Assembly: GCF_002929275.1 (NCBI RefSeq)
Contig: NZ_PJIK01000015.1
Coordinates: 53,229-117,228, forward strand
Direction of reading: 5' to 3'
DNA: 64,000 nt
DNA from: Arthrobacter sp. ZGTC131
GTDB lineage: Bacteria > Actinomycetota > Actinomycetes > Actinomycetales > Micrococcaceae
In this document: positions 27,822 to 36,844 of the stretch, in pieces
How positions within the stretch are numbered: position 1 is the first letter of the stretch
Layout of the letters: each line of letters begins with the position of its first letter
The notes under the pieces: generated by a model
Seen by the model: only the letters and a program-made list of their open reading frames with translations
What the model was told of the DNA's origin: nothing
The model's database searches: none
Made by a program: the position numbers and the translations under genes

Positions 27822-28196
27822 ATGACGGCTCCAGCGGTGGATGCCGCGATCCGCGAACTGATGGATTTCGCCTGGAATGTTGTCTACGACCTGCTCGAGG
27901 AGCGGGGGCTGCTCGGGGACGAGTTGTTCGTCGAGGAGTACACCGGGATCCATTCCTGGGTGGAAGACCTCACCCGCTACACCGTTGTCCATTCCCGGAC
28001 GGTCGCGGTCCTGTTCCCCGATACCCGGCCGGTTGACTCCATCGTGTTCCATCACGGGCTGCTGGGCGCCGACGACCCGAAGGCCTTCTTCACGCTCCCC
28101 CTGCAGAGGGAAGCACTGTCGAGCCGGCCAGTAAAAGAGCCGTTTCCTTTCTCCTTGGTATATCAACTGCAGCAGCCTCATGGGGCGGAAGAATAG
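27822..28196 (+). CDS. Hypothetical protein
   Basis: This 124-residue acidic protein (MTAPAVDAAIRELMDFAWNV, LLEERGLLGDELFVEEYTGI) has no signal peptide or membrane segment. Codon third positions are GC-rich, as expected for a real gene. It lies 8 bp before the NucS-like nuclease gene, so they are probably one transcript. I cannot assign a family. Confidence 0.45.
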   Translation: MTAPAVDAAIRELMDFAWNVVYDLLEERGLLGDELFVEEYTGIHSWVEDLTRYTVVHSRTVAVLFPDTRPVDSIVFHHGLLGADDPKAFFTLPLQREALSSRPVKEPFPFSLVYQLQQPHGAEE

Positions 28197-28204
28197 GGAG
28201 AAAC

Positions 28205-29137
28205 ATGACGACAGCATGGGTGGTCCTCCAGGGCCGGGGCGGCCAGTTCGCGGAAGAGATGATCGAGGCCGGGTACCTGAGCGTCGTCTTTATCGGCGAC
28301 TACGACATCAGGCCGCACCTTGGCGGCGGGGCCGAGGTTTTCCGCGGAGCGATGAACAGCGTCTATCTGGAGATGCACCCGGAGAAGACACGCGTTGCGG
28401 CCGGCCTGGCCATGGGCAACTTGTGGGCTGCCTGCGAGGGCATCAGCGAAGGCGACATGGTCCTCGCGCCGAAGCCGGACCGGACCTACCAGTATGGGAT
28501 TGTTACCGGAGGGTACGAGTACCATGCCGGCACGGACCTGCCGCACCGGCGCCGCGTCGACTGGAAGGGGTCAACCAACCGCGACGACATGAGTCCGACC
28601 TTGGCTTCCACAGCTTGGGATACCTATGACCGTGTTCCAGCTGGATTCCCACTTCGCGGAGCTGGCGACGCTCACGCAGCTGGCAAACCCGGCCCAGCCG
28701 ATCGCGCAGGCGATCTCGGCCGAGGTGCAGGAACAGCTGGCCTTCCAGATGGAGAACAGCTCGAAGACTTCCTGGTCCACAACTGGGCTAGCACCTCCCT
28801 TGGACGCGAGTACGACATCTACACTGAGGAGGGCCTGCCGGTCGGCAAGCAGTACCCGACCGATACGGGTCCGATGGACATCCTGGCCATCAGCAAGGAC
28901 CGGACACGGCTGCTGGTCGTGGAACTCAAACGCGGCAGGGCCAGCGACGCCGTTGTCGGACAGCTCCAGCGCTACATGGGGTTCGTCCAGGAGGCCCTGC
29001 TGGAGCCCAGACAGATCGTTGAAGGCGTCATCATCGCCCAGGAGGACGACCTGCGGATCCGCCGGGCGCTGTCTATGGCCCGGAACATCCCGTTCATGAA
29101 GTACCGCGTCGAATTCCATCTCGAGTCCGCGGGATAG
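28205..29137 (+). pseudogene. NucS-like PD-(D/E)XK nuclease gene with two compensating frameshifts
   Basis: The N-terminal part (GDMVLAPKPDRTYQYGIVTG, PHRRRVDWKG) resembles the DNA-binding beta domain of Mrr/McrB-type restriction proteins. The C-terminal part is a PD-(D/E)XK domain of the NucS/DUF91 kind, with GPMDILAISKDRTRLLVVEL and KRGRASDAVVGQLQRYMG; the D and ExK residues are intact. Between about 28612 and 28755 the best coding frame is a different one (LGIPMTVFQLDSHFAELATL onward). The one long open frame therefore passes through about 48 wrong codons flanked by opposite single-base shifts. The product would have a scrambled linker and may or may not be active. Confidence 0.65.
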
Positions 29138-29194
29138 ATGAAGACTCAGGGGCTGGGCCTTTTCCGCCTTCTGCCGTAGGCCTAGGATTCAGGC

Positions 29195-29758
29195 ATGGCA
29201 GGGGAGGCGCTCAGGCCTGCCCCGCGGGGCAGGTGGGAAAAGATCCTGCCACGGTCCCTTGGGCTGCTGGTCTTCCTGGCCACGTCGACTTCCAGCCTTC
29301 TCCATGAGAACTTCGGTTTCTGGGGATTGACGACGATGTCCTTCGGTGCTTTTGGTTTGGGCGCTTTCCTGCTTGCCCGGCTCGCGGCTCCACAGAGGAA
29401 GGAACGTCTGGCACATGATGCAGAACGGGGAATCATCGAGTGCGCGATCCGCTATCCGGATTCCCACCCGGGTTCCATCCGCCACCGGTGGCTGCCCGGG
29501 TTCGCCCAGGTGACCCGCGGGACGGTCAGGTTCCAGCCGGATCTTGTCGGCGACGGTGACCCGGCGGGTACGATCAGGCCGTTCTTCGAAGTCATCCTCA
29601 AGGGCCCGGTCGAACCGCCAGCCAAGAGACCTGCGGAGGTGAAGCGCGGCTGGCACATCGTCGTCTTGGAAACGGACGAGGGCCTGCATCTGGCGGCCGG
29701 TGAAACCGGACTGCAGCTGCTGGAGGATCGGCTAGGAAGCCCCATGGACGAGAAGTGA
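29195..29758 (+). CDS. Hypothetical membrane protein
   Basis: Two membrane segments near the N-terminus (LPRSLGLLVFLATSTSSLL and TTMSFGAFGLGAFLLARLA) precede a cytoplasmic beta-rich domain (LPGFAQVTRGTVRFQPDLVG, FFEVILKGP, RGWHIVVLETDEGLHLAAGE). This topology resembles DUF2550-like proteins, but I do not claim the family. The last 45 residues have a decayed duplicate at 36841-36996. Confidence 0.5.
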   Translation: MAGEALRPAPRGRWEKILPRSLGLLVFLATSTSSLLHENFGFWGLTTMSFGAFGLGAFLLARLAAPQRKERLAHDAERGIIECAIRYPDSHPGSIRHRWLPGFAQVTRGTVRFQPDLVGDGDPAGTIRPFFEVILKGPVEPPAKRPAEVKRGWHIVVLETDEGLHLAAGETGLQLLEDRLGSPMDEK

Positions 29759-29769
29759 AGCTGACATGC

Positions 29770-30201
29770 TCAGCCTTCCGGTACGTCTGGACGTTGCCCA
29801 GACAGCGCCTGTACCGCTTCCGCGATGCCTACGCCTGCACGGTCGACGTCCTGCATATAGAGCCTGCCTGCAGTGATTTGGCCGTTGCTCACTTCAAAGA
29901 GCGTCACGCCGCAGAGCTGGAAGTCTCGGCCGTCAACCCGGTTTCCGGACCAGGCCCACTCGCTCCACGTCGTGTCGCCGTCATCCACGGAGCGGATTAG
30001 TTCGGCGTGGAAATCGGGAATCCCTGCGAACATTGCCTGCCAGTTCGAGTGCATTTGCGCCCGACCAACAAAGGCTTCGCCAGGATGGGCGGGCTGCTCG
30101 CTGCGGTAGTTTTCGTGGATAAGAGCCGCCGCCGCTTCGAGGTCGTGGGCATTTAGGGCCGCCGCTAATCTATCTACAACTTCACTCATCAGCCCATGCA
30201 T
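29770..30201 (-). CDS. SnoaL-like/NTF2-fold protein
   Basis: This single-domain NTF2-like protein of about 140 aa has the SnoaL pattern: LAAALNAHDLEAAAALIHEN, HPGEAFVGRAQMHSNWQAMF, IPDFHAELIRSVDDGDTTWS and RLYMQDVDRAG. Members are small cone-shaped enzymes or accessory proteins, often polyketide cyclases or isomerases; the substrate cannot be inferred. ATG 30201 or ATG 30189 (MSEVVDRL) may be the start. It converges with the gene at 29195. Confidence 0.75.
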   Translation of the reverse strand: MHGLMSEVVDRLAAALNAHDLEAAAALIHENYRSEQPAHPGEAFVGRAQMHSNWQAMFAGIPDFHAELIRSVDDGDTTWSEWAWSGNRVDGRDFQLCGVTLFEVSNGQITAGRLYMQDVDRAGVGIAEAVQALSGQRPDVPEG

Positions 30202-30447
30202 CTTTCAGAGTCATTCTGATACTTGCCACACTAGGCTCGGTGCCGGCCAATCCCAAGGGGATCCTATTTTGTCTCCGTAGCTCACAAGGTTCGACTGGCG
30301 TTTCCCATTATCGGGACGGACCGAACCCTTTGCCGAGGTCACCAGCTCGTATTTTCATCCCGTAATTCCTTGATTGGCTCGATATAGAAGCCGGCCGCGG
30401 CTAGCAGTGCATACTCTTCTGTCCGGATGGTCTGGGCCGCGGGGTTG

Positions 30448-31386
30448 TCAGCCCAGCCGGAATTCAGTCCAAAGCGGGTAGTGGTCGGAGATCCGCCAGG
30501 AGATTTCGTTCTTCGTCAACCCGGTCATGACGTGTGGGATGAAATCGAAGGACCCCGTGCGCTGGTTTTAGACGATACCGTCAAGCAGCGGCGTGCCGTC
30601 GGGTTCCGAGAACCAAGCAATCTGGTCATAGAAGTGATTGGCTCCGCTGTCGTCAAAGATGGTCCGCGGTACTGTATTCAGTTCCGTTGGCGGGCCAAAG
30701 CCCGGTGGCCACGAACGCCTCGTAGAGCGGGTCCCCGATGCGGTCCAGGTTGAAGCGCCCAGGACCATCAGGTTGTGGTTCCGGTCGTTCCTGCGGTCGG
30801 CCCAGGCGCGCATCCACTGGGCGAAGGCGGTGACCTCGGGGAGCCGTTCTGCGGCGTTCTTTCCCCAGAGGACGTGGACGGAGGCGAGAGTGAATTCGAT
30901 GCCGTTGCGGCTGAAGCCGGCAAAGTACGGTGTGCGGGCGAACTGCCGGGCGGGGTCGTCCGCAACGGTTGGCAGCACGATTTCTCCGACCAGACCTGAG
31001 GGCTGGACCCGGTCTGAGTCGTACAGGAAGGCGAGGCGTTCCCCGTTGCCTACAGAGCCTTCGGTGACGTCGGAGGCGATCACCCGCAAGGAAGGTCCCG
31101 GCCGCTCGAGCAGAAACCACAGTGCCCTGGTGCTGCGCCGTGCTTCCTGCAGGGCAACGACGTCGAAGCGGGAGATGACTTCGGCGATACATGCCACGGC
31201 ATGCCAGTCCCGTTTGGGGGAGTCCCGCGGCCCGGCCGCCCATTTGGCGGTGACATCGCCGAACGCCCGGACGTTCCAGGTCGCGACGAGCAGGTTGGTG
31301 TCGGTCCTGGCTGGAATGGTCGCGTCCAAGGCCTGGGAGAGCCGGTCCAGGTCCTGGGTGACGGCAGCCGGGGGAGCGGTAGTCAT
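30448..31386 (-). pseudogene. Endonuclease/exonuclease/phosphatase gene, disabled copy
   Basis: The N-terminal two thirds are a clear EEP (DNase I-like) domain: LLVATWNVRAFGDVTAKWAA, ISRFDVVALQEARR, FTLASVHVLWGKNAAERLPE. The GDFNLDRIGDPLYEAFVATG segment is read out of frame between about 30756 and 30693. A TAA at 30568-30570 then interrupts the frame after TPLLDGIV. Beyond it the same frame continues NQRTGSFDFIPHVMTGLTKN and ends in SDHYPLWTEFRLG plus TGA, the catalytic DH motif of the family. Two compensating indels and a nonsense codon make it a pseudogene. Confidence 0.75.
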
Positions 31387-31803
31387 GACTCCCTTCGAAG
31401 CATGCTGACCTGCGCCTGCTGCGCCACGCTGGCGGCGAGTCGGCCGTGTCCGGGTTGTTCAGATGAATGCGTACACAGGGAAGATCTTGGGAATCAGTGA
31501 CTCGGTTTGGCCGGCAGGGAGAATCTCCGCGCCCGTCCCTGGGGCCGGGCCGAGATCGCTCGTGGACGCGTCATCCAGTCCTGCGTCCGGGACGTCGGGC
31601 TGTTCGTCCCGAAAGCCGTCCACCCGCATCATGGCTGTCGAAGACAGCGCACTGTTTGGCACTCAGCTGGCCCCCTCAAGCATCCAGCCGGGAACGCGCC
31701 CCCGGGCCCTCCGTCACAGACTTGCCCCTACCCACCAGTGTATTTAGGTTTTCATCAATTCGTAAAAGGATAGGCGGTGTTGATCCGGCTCAGTTGCAAG
31801 TTT
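31387..31803. other. Gap, no supported gene
   Basis: A 67-codon minus-strand frame (31459-31662) exists, but it has no ribosome site and a composition unlike its neighbours. I see nothing else here. Confidence 0.25.
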
Positions 31804-32168
31804 GGGGGCCCTTCGCATTTAGGCGTGGTTGGTCTGCTTGATTCGGTAGGGCCGGTGTCCGCCGGCAGCGAGTAGGCATGTGAGTCTGTAGTTCGTGAAG
31901 TTCCGGAAGCCGCGGGTGATGCGGCGGGTGGTTTCGATGACGCCGTTGATCGCTTCGTGGGTCCGCTGGAGGCGCCGAACGTGTCGAAAATATGCCAGGA
32001 TCGCGGTCTTCCATTGCTTGAGTGTCCGCCCGAGACGGGCGACCTCCGGGATCGAACGAGCCGGGAGTGACGCAATCACCTCGGCCACGAGTTCCCTGCC
32101 CCGCCCCGGCCTGGCGTGGTAGATGTTGCGAAGCTTCTGGTAGCACCGCCAGGCGAGGGTGACGACTC
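31804..32168 (-). mobile_element. ISL3-family insertion sequence remnant
   Basis: The minus strand encodes the C-terminal part of an ISL3 transposase: VTLAWRCYQKLRNIYHARPG, VARLGRTLKQWKTAILAYF, THEAINGVIETTRRITRGF and FRNFTNYRLTCLLAAGGHRP, stop at 31819. The segment DTFGASSGPT between them is out of frame because of an extra T in a run (31987-31990) and a missing C near 31957. The downstream end has CCCTTCGCATTTAG, like ISL3 terminal repeats. The N-terminal two thirds are missing, so it is inactive. Confidence 0.75.
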
Positions 32169-32369
32169 AGGCCCATAGTCGGAGTGGCGTCCCAGAAGTA
32201 CGTCTCTCGTCGAGGAAGGCGGCTCAGCTAGTGAGGCCCCCTCTCCGACGCCCGGGATTAGGTGGGGGTGCGCAGCCAAAATGTTCTGAAGATCGCTTTC
32301 CATGGCATATCCCGCATACGTAGCCTCACGCCACGTTCCGTCGCTCTGGCGAATCAGAATGTCGCTCAT
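32168..32369 (-). pseudogene. Truncated nuclease-like N-terminus cut by the ISL3 remnant
   Basis: The frame begins MSDILIRQSDGTWREATYAG and continues with ESDLQNILAAHPHLIPGVGE, which resembles the start of PD-(D/E)XK nucleases related to NucS/DUF4268. The homology ends where the transposase sequence begins. The catalytic half is absent from this locus. Confidence 0.5.
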
Positions 32370-32799
32370 GCTAGCACCTACATCTCGCGCGACTTATTGG
32401 ACCATGACCTAGTCACAGGGAGCTGGCTGATGATTGCAGGAGGATCTCCCAAATCTCTGGCTAATGCCGACAGTGTCCCGCAACCTCTTCACGGATTCAA
32501 TGCTGCAGTGTGCGGAATCCCGGCTGCTTGGCACCGCCCTCCACAGGAAGCCATAAGGCCCTGACCTCTTACCCTCTGCATCACGCCGTACGGGCAACGA
32601 CACACGCAACGTCCCAGGCGTCAGACGTCCCTAACCGTGCTCATCTGCGAAGGGCCCAGATTGGGCAAGGAATTCAGCGCAAATAGTCGTCCGGATTCAT
32701 CGTTCGCATTGGGGGAGGGACTGCGGGATCGGCCCGGGGGACACGGTTCCCGGGCGCTTCCATCGGCACCTTGAGGAAGGTGCAGCGCCTGTACGGCCG
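32370..32799. other. Gap, nothing recognised
   Basis: No frame with coding character, hairpin or repeat that I can support is present in these 430 bases. Confidence 0.3.
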
Positions 32800-33478
32800 T
32801 TAGGCGTAGGCAGCGTCTGCTTGCTGCTTCCGGCCGCGCCGCCTGCCCATCCGCCAGCCTGGCACTGCCTCATCCCGGGCCTGCTGTTTAGCCGGATCGA
32901 GCTCGCCGCGGCGGGCCTTGTACCGCTGCGCATGCAGCCAGATCCCAAGGTCGTGTTCGTGGCCGATGATGGTGGCCTTGTGCCGGGGCCAGTCGTTGCC
33001 GGCCGCCCGGTACTTGACCAGGTCGTTGAGGCGTTCCTGCCACTTGTGCTCGTCGGCCTCGGCGCGGGGCTTGCCCTCCCAGCCGTCCAGGACAGCCAGC
33101 CCCTCCCTGAACACAGGTGCGAGTCCCGGCCCGGGCCTCTTCGCGCCGGCGCTGCAGCCACACCGCCAGCGACCGTTCCGAGGAGCTCTCGGCGTTCCGG
33201 GACGGGTAACGCCCAGTCTCCTGCACCAGGGACAGGAGGTCCTGCATCCGCGCCAGACCCCGTGCAGTGACGCGGGATGGCTTGGCGCTGGCCGTCTCCT
33301 CGTGGGCCAAACGCAGGCCGGGGTCAGCAGCGCAGGCGAGGCGCAGGTGGTACCCGACGGTCGGGGCTGGAACTCCCACGAGATCGGCTATCCGTGACCG
33401 GGTGAGTCCGCCCCGATACATCAGCACCCACTCCTGGTTCGGAGCCGTGCCCCGCCTCGTCGTCGCCACGGACACCAT
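32800..33478 (-). pseudogene. Helicase-associated-domain protein with HTH, frameshifted
   Basis: From ATG 33478 the protein starts with a helix-turn-helix (YRGGLTRSRIADLVGVPAPT, then VGYHLRLA) and the repeat region SLAVWLQRRREEARAG. A frameshift near 33125 separates this from the rest, which reads FREGLAVLDGWEGKPRAEAD, KWQERLNDLVKYRAAGNDWP and HEHDLGIWLHAQRYKARRGE in another frame. These are copies of the 'helicase associated domain', a small DNA-binding helical repeat often found alone in Arthrobacter. A net indel of two bases (or one the other way) breaks the gene. Confidence 0.7.
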
Positions 33479-33524
33479 CCTGCCATCAGTGGTGACCGGA
33501 GGAGCGCCCCGCCGCATCGAGCTC

Positions 33525-33600
33525 TGGAGACGGCAAGTGCGGTGAACACGATCGTCAGGTGTGCCTCGATCGCGTCGCGGGTGCGGGTGCGGTGGAAACA
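33525..33600 (-). pseudogene. Transposase C-terminal fragment (IS1634/IS4-like)
   Basis: The minus strand encodes HRTRTRDAIEAHLTIVFTAL and AVS, the conserved C-terminal stretch (RDAIEAHLTIVFAALAVS) of IS1634/IS4-like DDE transposases. Only about 25 codons remain, between the helicase-associated-domain pseudogene and the hydrolase. Confidence 0.55.
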
Positions 33601-33735
33601 AGAAATGCCTGCCCACGACTGTCGAATTTCTTCTTCTCCGTGTATCACGTGCTCGACGGCGTGCGTCAGCGGTCGGTGATCAGGTCGTGGGTCACGTGCC
33701 GTGTGCGGCGCGAACCGCTCTGCGATCATAAGAGG

Positions 33736-34590
33736 GTGGCGGAAAAGTTGACGGTGCGAAGGATCATGCCGCTCGCGACCGTGTTCGTCGTCGTCGGGCT
33801 CCTGATTGGCATGCCGTGGTTCTTCCAACGCTCGCTCATCTATTTTCCCGACCGCGGTCAGCCACGCCCGGCCGCGGAGCTGTTGCCCGGAGCACGGGAA
33901 GTCACGCTCACGACGAGTGACGGCCTCGAGCTCGGTGCCTGGTACTTGCCAGCCGCAGTGGGCTGCCGCGCGACCGTGCTCGTCGCATCGGGCAACGGCG
34001 GCAACAGGGCTTATCGGGCAGGGCTGGGACGAGCGATCAGCGAGCTCGGGTTGGGCGTGCTGCTCTTCGACTATCGCGGTTACGCGGCGAATCCCGGGTA
34101 CCCGTCCGAGGACGGTCTCGCGCGTGATGTCCGCGCCGCTCGCGAGTTCCTGACGGGTGCGGCAGGAGTACCGGCGGGCTCGCTTGTCTATTTCGGGGAG
34201 AGCATCGGTGCCGGGGTGGTTACGGAGCTCGCCACCGAGCATCCTCCAGCCGCGATGCTGCTGCGCTCACCTTTTACCTCGCTCGCCGACGTCGGCCGGG
34301 CAGCCTACGGCGTGCCGGTGGGCTGGATGCTCCGCGATCACTACCCGGTACGCGAGAACGTAGCGCGCGCCGACGTCCCAATCGCCGTGGTCTACGGGAG
34401 CGAGGACACCATCGTGCCCGCACAGCAGAGCCGGGACGTGGCTCAGGCGGCCCGGGAGTCCGGAAACTACGTCATCGAGGTGGAGGTAGCAGAGGCGAAC
34501 CACAACGATGCAGCACTGGCGCTGGGTCCCGAACTCATCCGTGCCCTCGTCGACGTGGCTGGCCGCGGCGGTGCAACCGGGTGCCCGTGA
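33736..34590 (+). CDS. Alpha/beta hydrolase, membrane-anchored
   Basis: A hydrophobic N-terminal segment (MPLATVFVVVGLLIGMPWFF) precedes an alpha/beta hydrolase domain like the YfhR/BEM46 group: VLVASGNGGNRAYRAGLGRA (oxyanion region), LLFDYRGYAANPGYPSEDGL, nucleophile elbow GESIGAG, acid in VVYGSEDTIVPAQQS and histidine in EANHND. The catalytic triad is complete. The substrate is unknown; BEM46-like enzymes are esterase/peptidase-type. The start may be GTG 33736 or ATG 33766; the frame is open to 33559 through unrelated sequence. Confidence 0.8.
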   Translation: MAEKLTVRRIMPLATVFVVVGLLIGMPWFFQRSLIYFPDRGQPRPAAELLPGAREVTLTTSDGLELGAWYLPAAVGCRATVLVASGNGGNRAYRAGLGRAISELGLGVLLFDYRGYAANPGYPSEDGLARDVRAAREFLTGAAGVPAGSLVYFGESIGAGVVTELATEHPPAAMLLRSPFTSLADVGRAAYGVPVGWMLRDHYPVRENVARADVPIAVVYGSEDTIVPAQQSRDVAQAARESGNYVIEVEVAEANHNDAALALGPELIRALVDVAGRGGATGCP

Positions 34591-35014
34591 CGGCTCAGGA
34601 CGCCGAGTACACGCGCGTTCCGGCCTCACCACCCACGCCTCACGTCAATGGACAGGTGGAAGTCTGGGAGTCCGTGCAATGGGAAACGCTCCGGGTGGGC
34701 TGCTGGCACGAGGGCCCGTTCGGCCGAGCCCTAGAACGTGAATGGGGTGATGACCACCTCCTCGACAGCCACGTCTACGACGGAAACGGCCTCACAGTGA
34801 TCGGGCTGGACGAGGCACCGGAGACGTACGGCACCTTCGCTGCCGGCTGCGGAGGCAGCTCCAGCGGCCGGTGGAGCGACTTGACTGGCTGCGCGGTGAA
34901 CAGCTCCAGGAGTCGGCGTGGCGCCTCGCAGACTCCGGGACAACAATTGCACGCAAGGGCTGGTCACTGCGTCGTCCTGGCAAGCTGCCTAGCCGAATAG
35001 AGAGAGTTCGCTGA
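34581..35014 (+). pseudogene. Hypothetical gene, probably frameshifted
   Basis: From GTG 34581, overlapping the hydrolase end, a GC3-rich frame reads VWESVQWETLRVGCWHEGPF and VYDGNGLTVIGLDEAPETYG. After about 34843 the coding signal moves to another frame (LRRQLQRPVERLDWLRGEQL, then ESAWRLADSGTTIARKG) ending with TGA at 35012. I therefore read it as one gene of some 143 codons with a single indel. The family is unknown. Confidence 0.4.
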
Positions 35015-35048
35015 TTCAAAGCAGTCACCTCGTCGCTGGCCAGTAATG

Positions 35049-35585
35049 TCACTGCTCCGCGGCGATTCGCGCCCGTCGACGGACGCTCCAAAATGGCGAC
35101 AGAACGGCTAGACCCACGAAGAAAGCGGCAAGAACCGCTCCGTACCAGGGGTGGGCGGGGTCATCAAAAATGAGTAAGACACTCATGGCCGCGAACAGGC
35201 CCATGAGCACCGGACCACACCACTTCATTGACCAATCTTGGCGGGCGATCCTAGTCAGCTCCGGGACCCATAGATCGGAGCTGGCACCATCAGGCAGGTG
35301 CTTCGTCAAGATGGCGTGCTGAACATTCATCGGCGTAGGCCATGCGGCGGGCTTGCTCCGGTTCCGCGCCTTCAAGGAACGGCCAACAAATGCGACCAAG
35401 CCGCCAAACAGTAGCCCGACCGAAAACTTGATGGCGACCTTCAGGGGATGCATCTGCTCGCCACTGAGGAAGTCCAGGCCAAGCGTTGCGACAGTCCACG
35501 CGACGGCAACGGCCAGACCAACGAGCCACAGCGGAGCCCGCCACAGCATCCCCACCCAGCCCTCATCAAATCTATCCCCGCGCAT
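35049..35585 (-). CDS. Hypothetical membrane protein
   Basis: Four membrane segments are predicted: LWLVGLAVAVAWTVATLGLD, FSVGLLFGGLVAFVGRSL, WCGPVLMGLFAAMSVLLIFD and YGAVLAAFFVGLAVLSPFWS. A cytoplasmic loop of about 40 residues lies in the middle. It is 178 aa. I do not recognise the family and the gene appears monocistronic. Confidence 0.55.
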   Translation of the reverse strand: MRGDRFDEGWVGMLWRAPLWLVGLAVAVAWTVATLGLDFLSGEQMHPLKVAIKFSVGLLFGGLVAFVGRSLKARNRSKPAAWPTPMNVQHAILTKHLPDGASSDLWVPELTRIARQDWSMKWCGPVLMGLFAAMSVLLIFDDPAHPWYGAVLAAFFVGLAVLSPFWSVRRRARIAAEQ

Positions 35586-35737
35586 CGGCCCCTCTGCAGC
35601 TGATCGTTTTGCTTGTAAACGGAAGCTAGCACCCGGAATCAGCCAGCACTAGAGACATACCGACATGGTGAAGGCCGTTCCTAGCCCTTGGCTTGTCCAA
35701 CCGTGGCGGGTTGGCTGCACGTTGCAGGCAAAACGAT

Positions 35738-35773
35738 GCCCCGTCTCCCTTTGGGGGCGGGGCTTCGCTTTTT
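35738..35773. terminator. GC-rich hairpin, probable terminator
   Basis: GCCCCG at 35738 pairs with CGGGGC ending at 35763 around CCC/GGG. On the plus strand TTCGCTTTTT follows; on the minus strand ATCGTTTT follows. It lies just after the stop of the minus-strand gene at 35792 and could work in both directions. Confidence 0.65.
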
Positions 35774-35791
35774 ACCTGGTTTTCTCGGCCG

Positions 35792-36343
35792 TCACCAGTG
35801 GTGGGCGACGTCGATCACGAGTTTGGATCCGTTGCCGGGACCTGCAAGGGTGAAGACCTTGAAGGGCAGCCGGTCTCGGACGCCGAGGCCCAGGGTGGTG
35901 TGACCCTCAAAGCTGCCTGCCCAGGCAACCTGCCTGAACGTCTTGTAGTTCGAAACGTTGGTCACCTCGGAGCGGTTGGCCGGCGCGAAGGTGGCCTTGC
36001 CCGTGGCGCCGTCATAGCTGGGTGAGTGTGCGGTGACCTGCAGGAATGCACCGCCCCTCAGCTTGATGGGCAGTCCGGACCCGTCCTGTACAACTTTTGA
36101 CACGTAGCGGACGTTGTAGCCGGCTGCCTTTCCTTTGATGTCGATCACCAGGCGGTCGAAGCAGTGGTGCTGCCCCGAGCGAATGTTGGTTACCGATGCG
36201 GCGCTCATGGCCTGGTTGGACTTGGCCAGCGAACCCCAGACCAAACCGCAGTAGGAAGTGGTTGCGGAGGCGGACCCCGGAACCAGCAGGCCCAGCCCAA
36301 GAGCCATAATGATGGCTGTCAGCCAGGCGCTTAGTTTTTTCAT
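35792..36343 (-). CDS. Secreted AMIN-like domain protein
   Basis: The ATG at 36343 (AAAGGGG 8 bases upstream) gives a clean signal peptide, MKKLSAWLTAIIMALGLGLL with cleavage after SASA. The mature part (HHCFDRLVIDIKGKAAGYNV, YVSKVVQDGSGLPIKLRGG, GHTTLGLGVRDRLPFKVFTL, SKLVIDVAHHW) matches the AMIN-like domain of exported actinobacterial proteins. AMIN-type domains bind peptidoglycan or guide cell-wall amidases. It is about 183 aa, with one likely disulfide between YCG and HHC. Confidence 0.75.
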   Translation of the reverse strand: MKKLSAWLTAIIMALGLGLLVPGSASATTSYCGLVWGSLAKSNQAMSAASVTNIRSGQHHCFDRLVIDIKGKAAGYNVRYVSKVVQDGSGLPIKLRGGAFLQVTAHSPSYDGATGKATFAPANRSEVTNVSNYKTFRQVAWAGSFEGHTTLGLGVRDRLPFKVFTLAGPGNGSKLVIDVAHHW

Positions 36344-36532
36344 GTGGGTACCCCTTTCGGGTGTGAGTGATTGGGTCACTCCAGCGTAGGAGCGCCCAAA
36401 GCCCGAAACGAGGGATGTTTCCGGTTCTTCGTGCAACCGTTAATCGGCCTGGAATCCGATCACGGGACCGTAATTCCGGGGCGCATTTCGGGGTCGTCGA
36501 AAGACGTTTGTGGCCCTTTCTCAACTCGCCTG

Positions 36533-36844
36533 TTATCGCCGGTAACGGCCGATACGCGCCGGAAGGCAAGGGCTGGCGACTCCGGGTCCTGCATTGGCAC
36601 TTGGGCACCCTGTCTGCGACCCGGAGGTCCAGTCAGGACGCTCCCGCGTGAACGACATCTGGGCGTACCACAGCCTCGTAGAGCCGAACTTCGTGTCGGC
36701 CGCGCTGACGACCAGTCCGGTGCCCGTCTCGATGATGGTCTTGTCCGGGTAGACGCGGCCGCATCCCGGCAAATGGTCTATGGTCACCCGATCGAAGGAA
36801 CAGGTGGTCTCAGGTGCGAATGTGAGCGGCAGTGCGACCCGCAT
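36533..36844 (-). CDS. Hypothetical protein, possibly truncated
   Basis: A 103-codon frame with GC-rich third positions starts MRVALPLTFAPETTCSFDRV and includes GTGLVVSAADTKFGSTRLWY. The first 70 residues look coding; the arginine-rich tail does not. Its start lies at the junction with the next fragment, so the 5' end may be missing. No family is known to me. Confidence 0.3.
   Translation of the reverse strand: MRVALPLTFAPETTCSFDRVTIDHLPGCGRVYPDKTIIETGTGLVVSAADTKFGSTRLWYAQMSFTRERPDWTSGSQTGCPSANAGPGVASPCLPARIGRYRR

Noticed and set aside
31459-31662. 67-codon minus-strand frame
   Set aside because: No ribosome site, no motif and composition unlike neighbouring genes.
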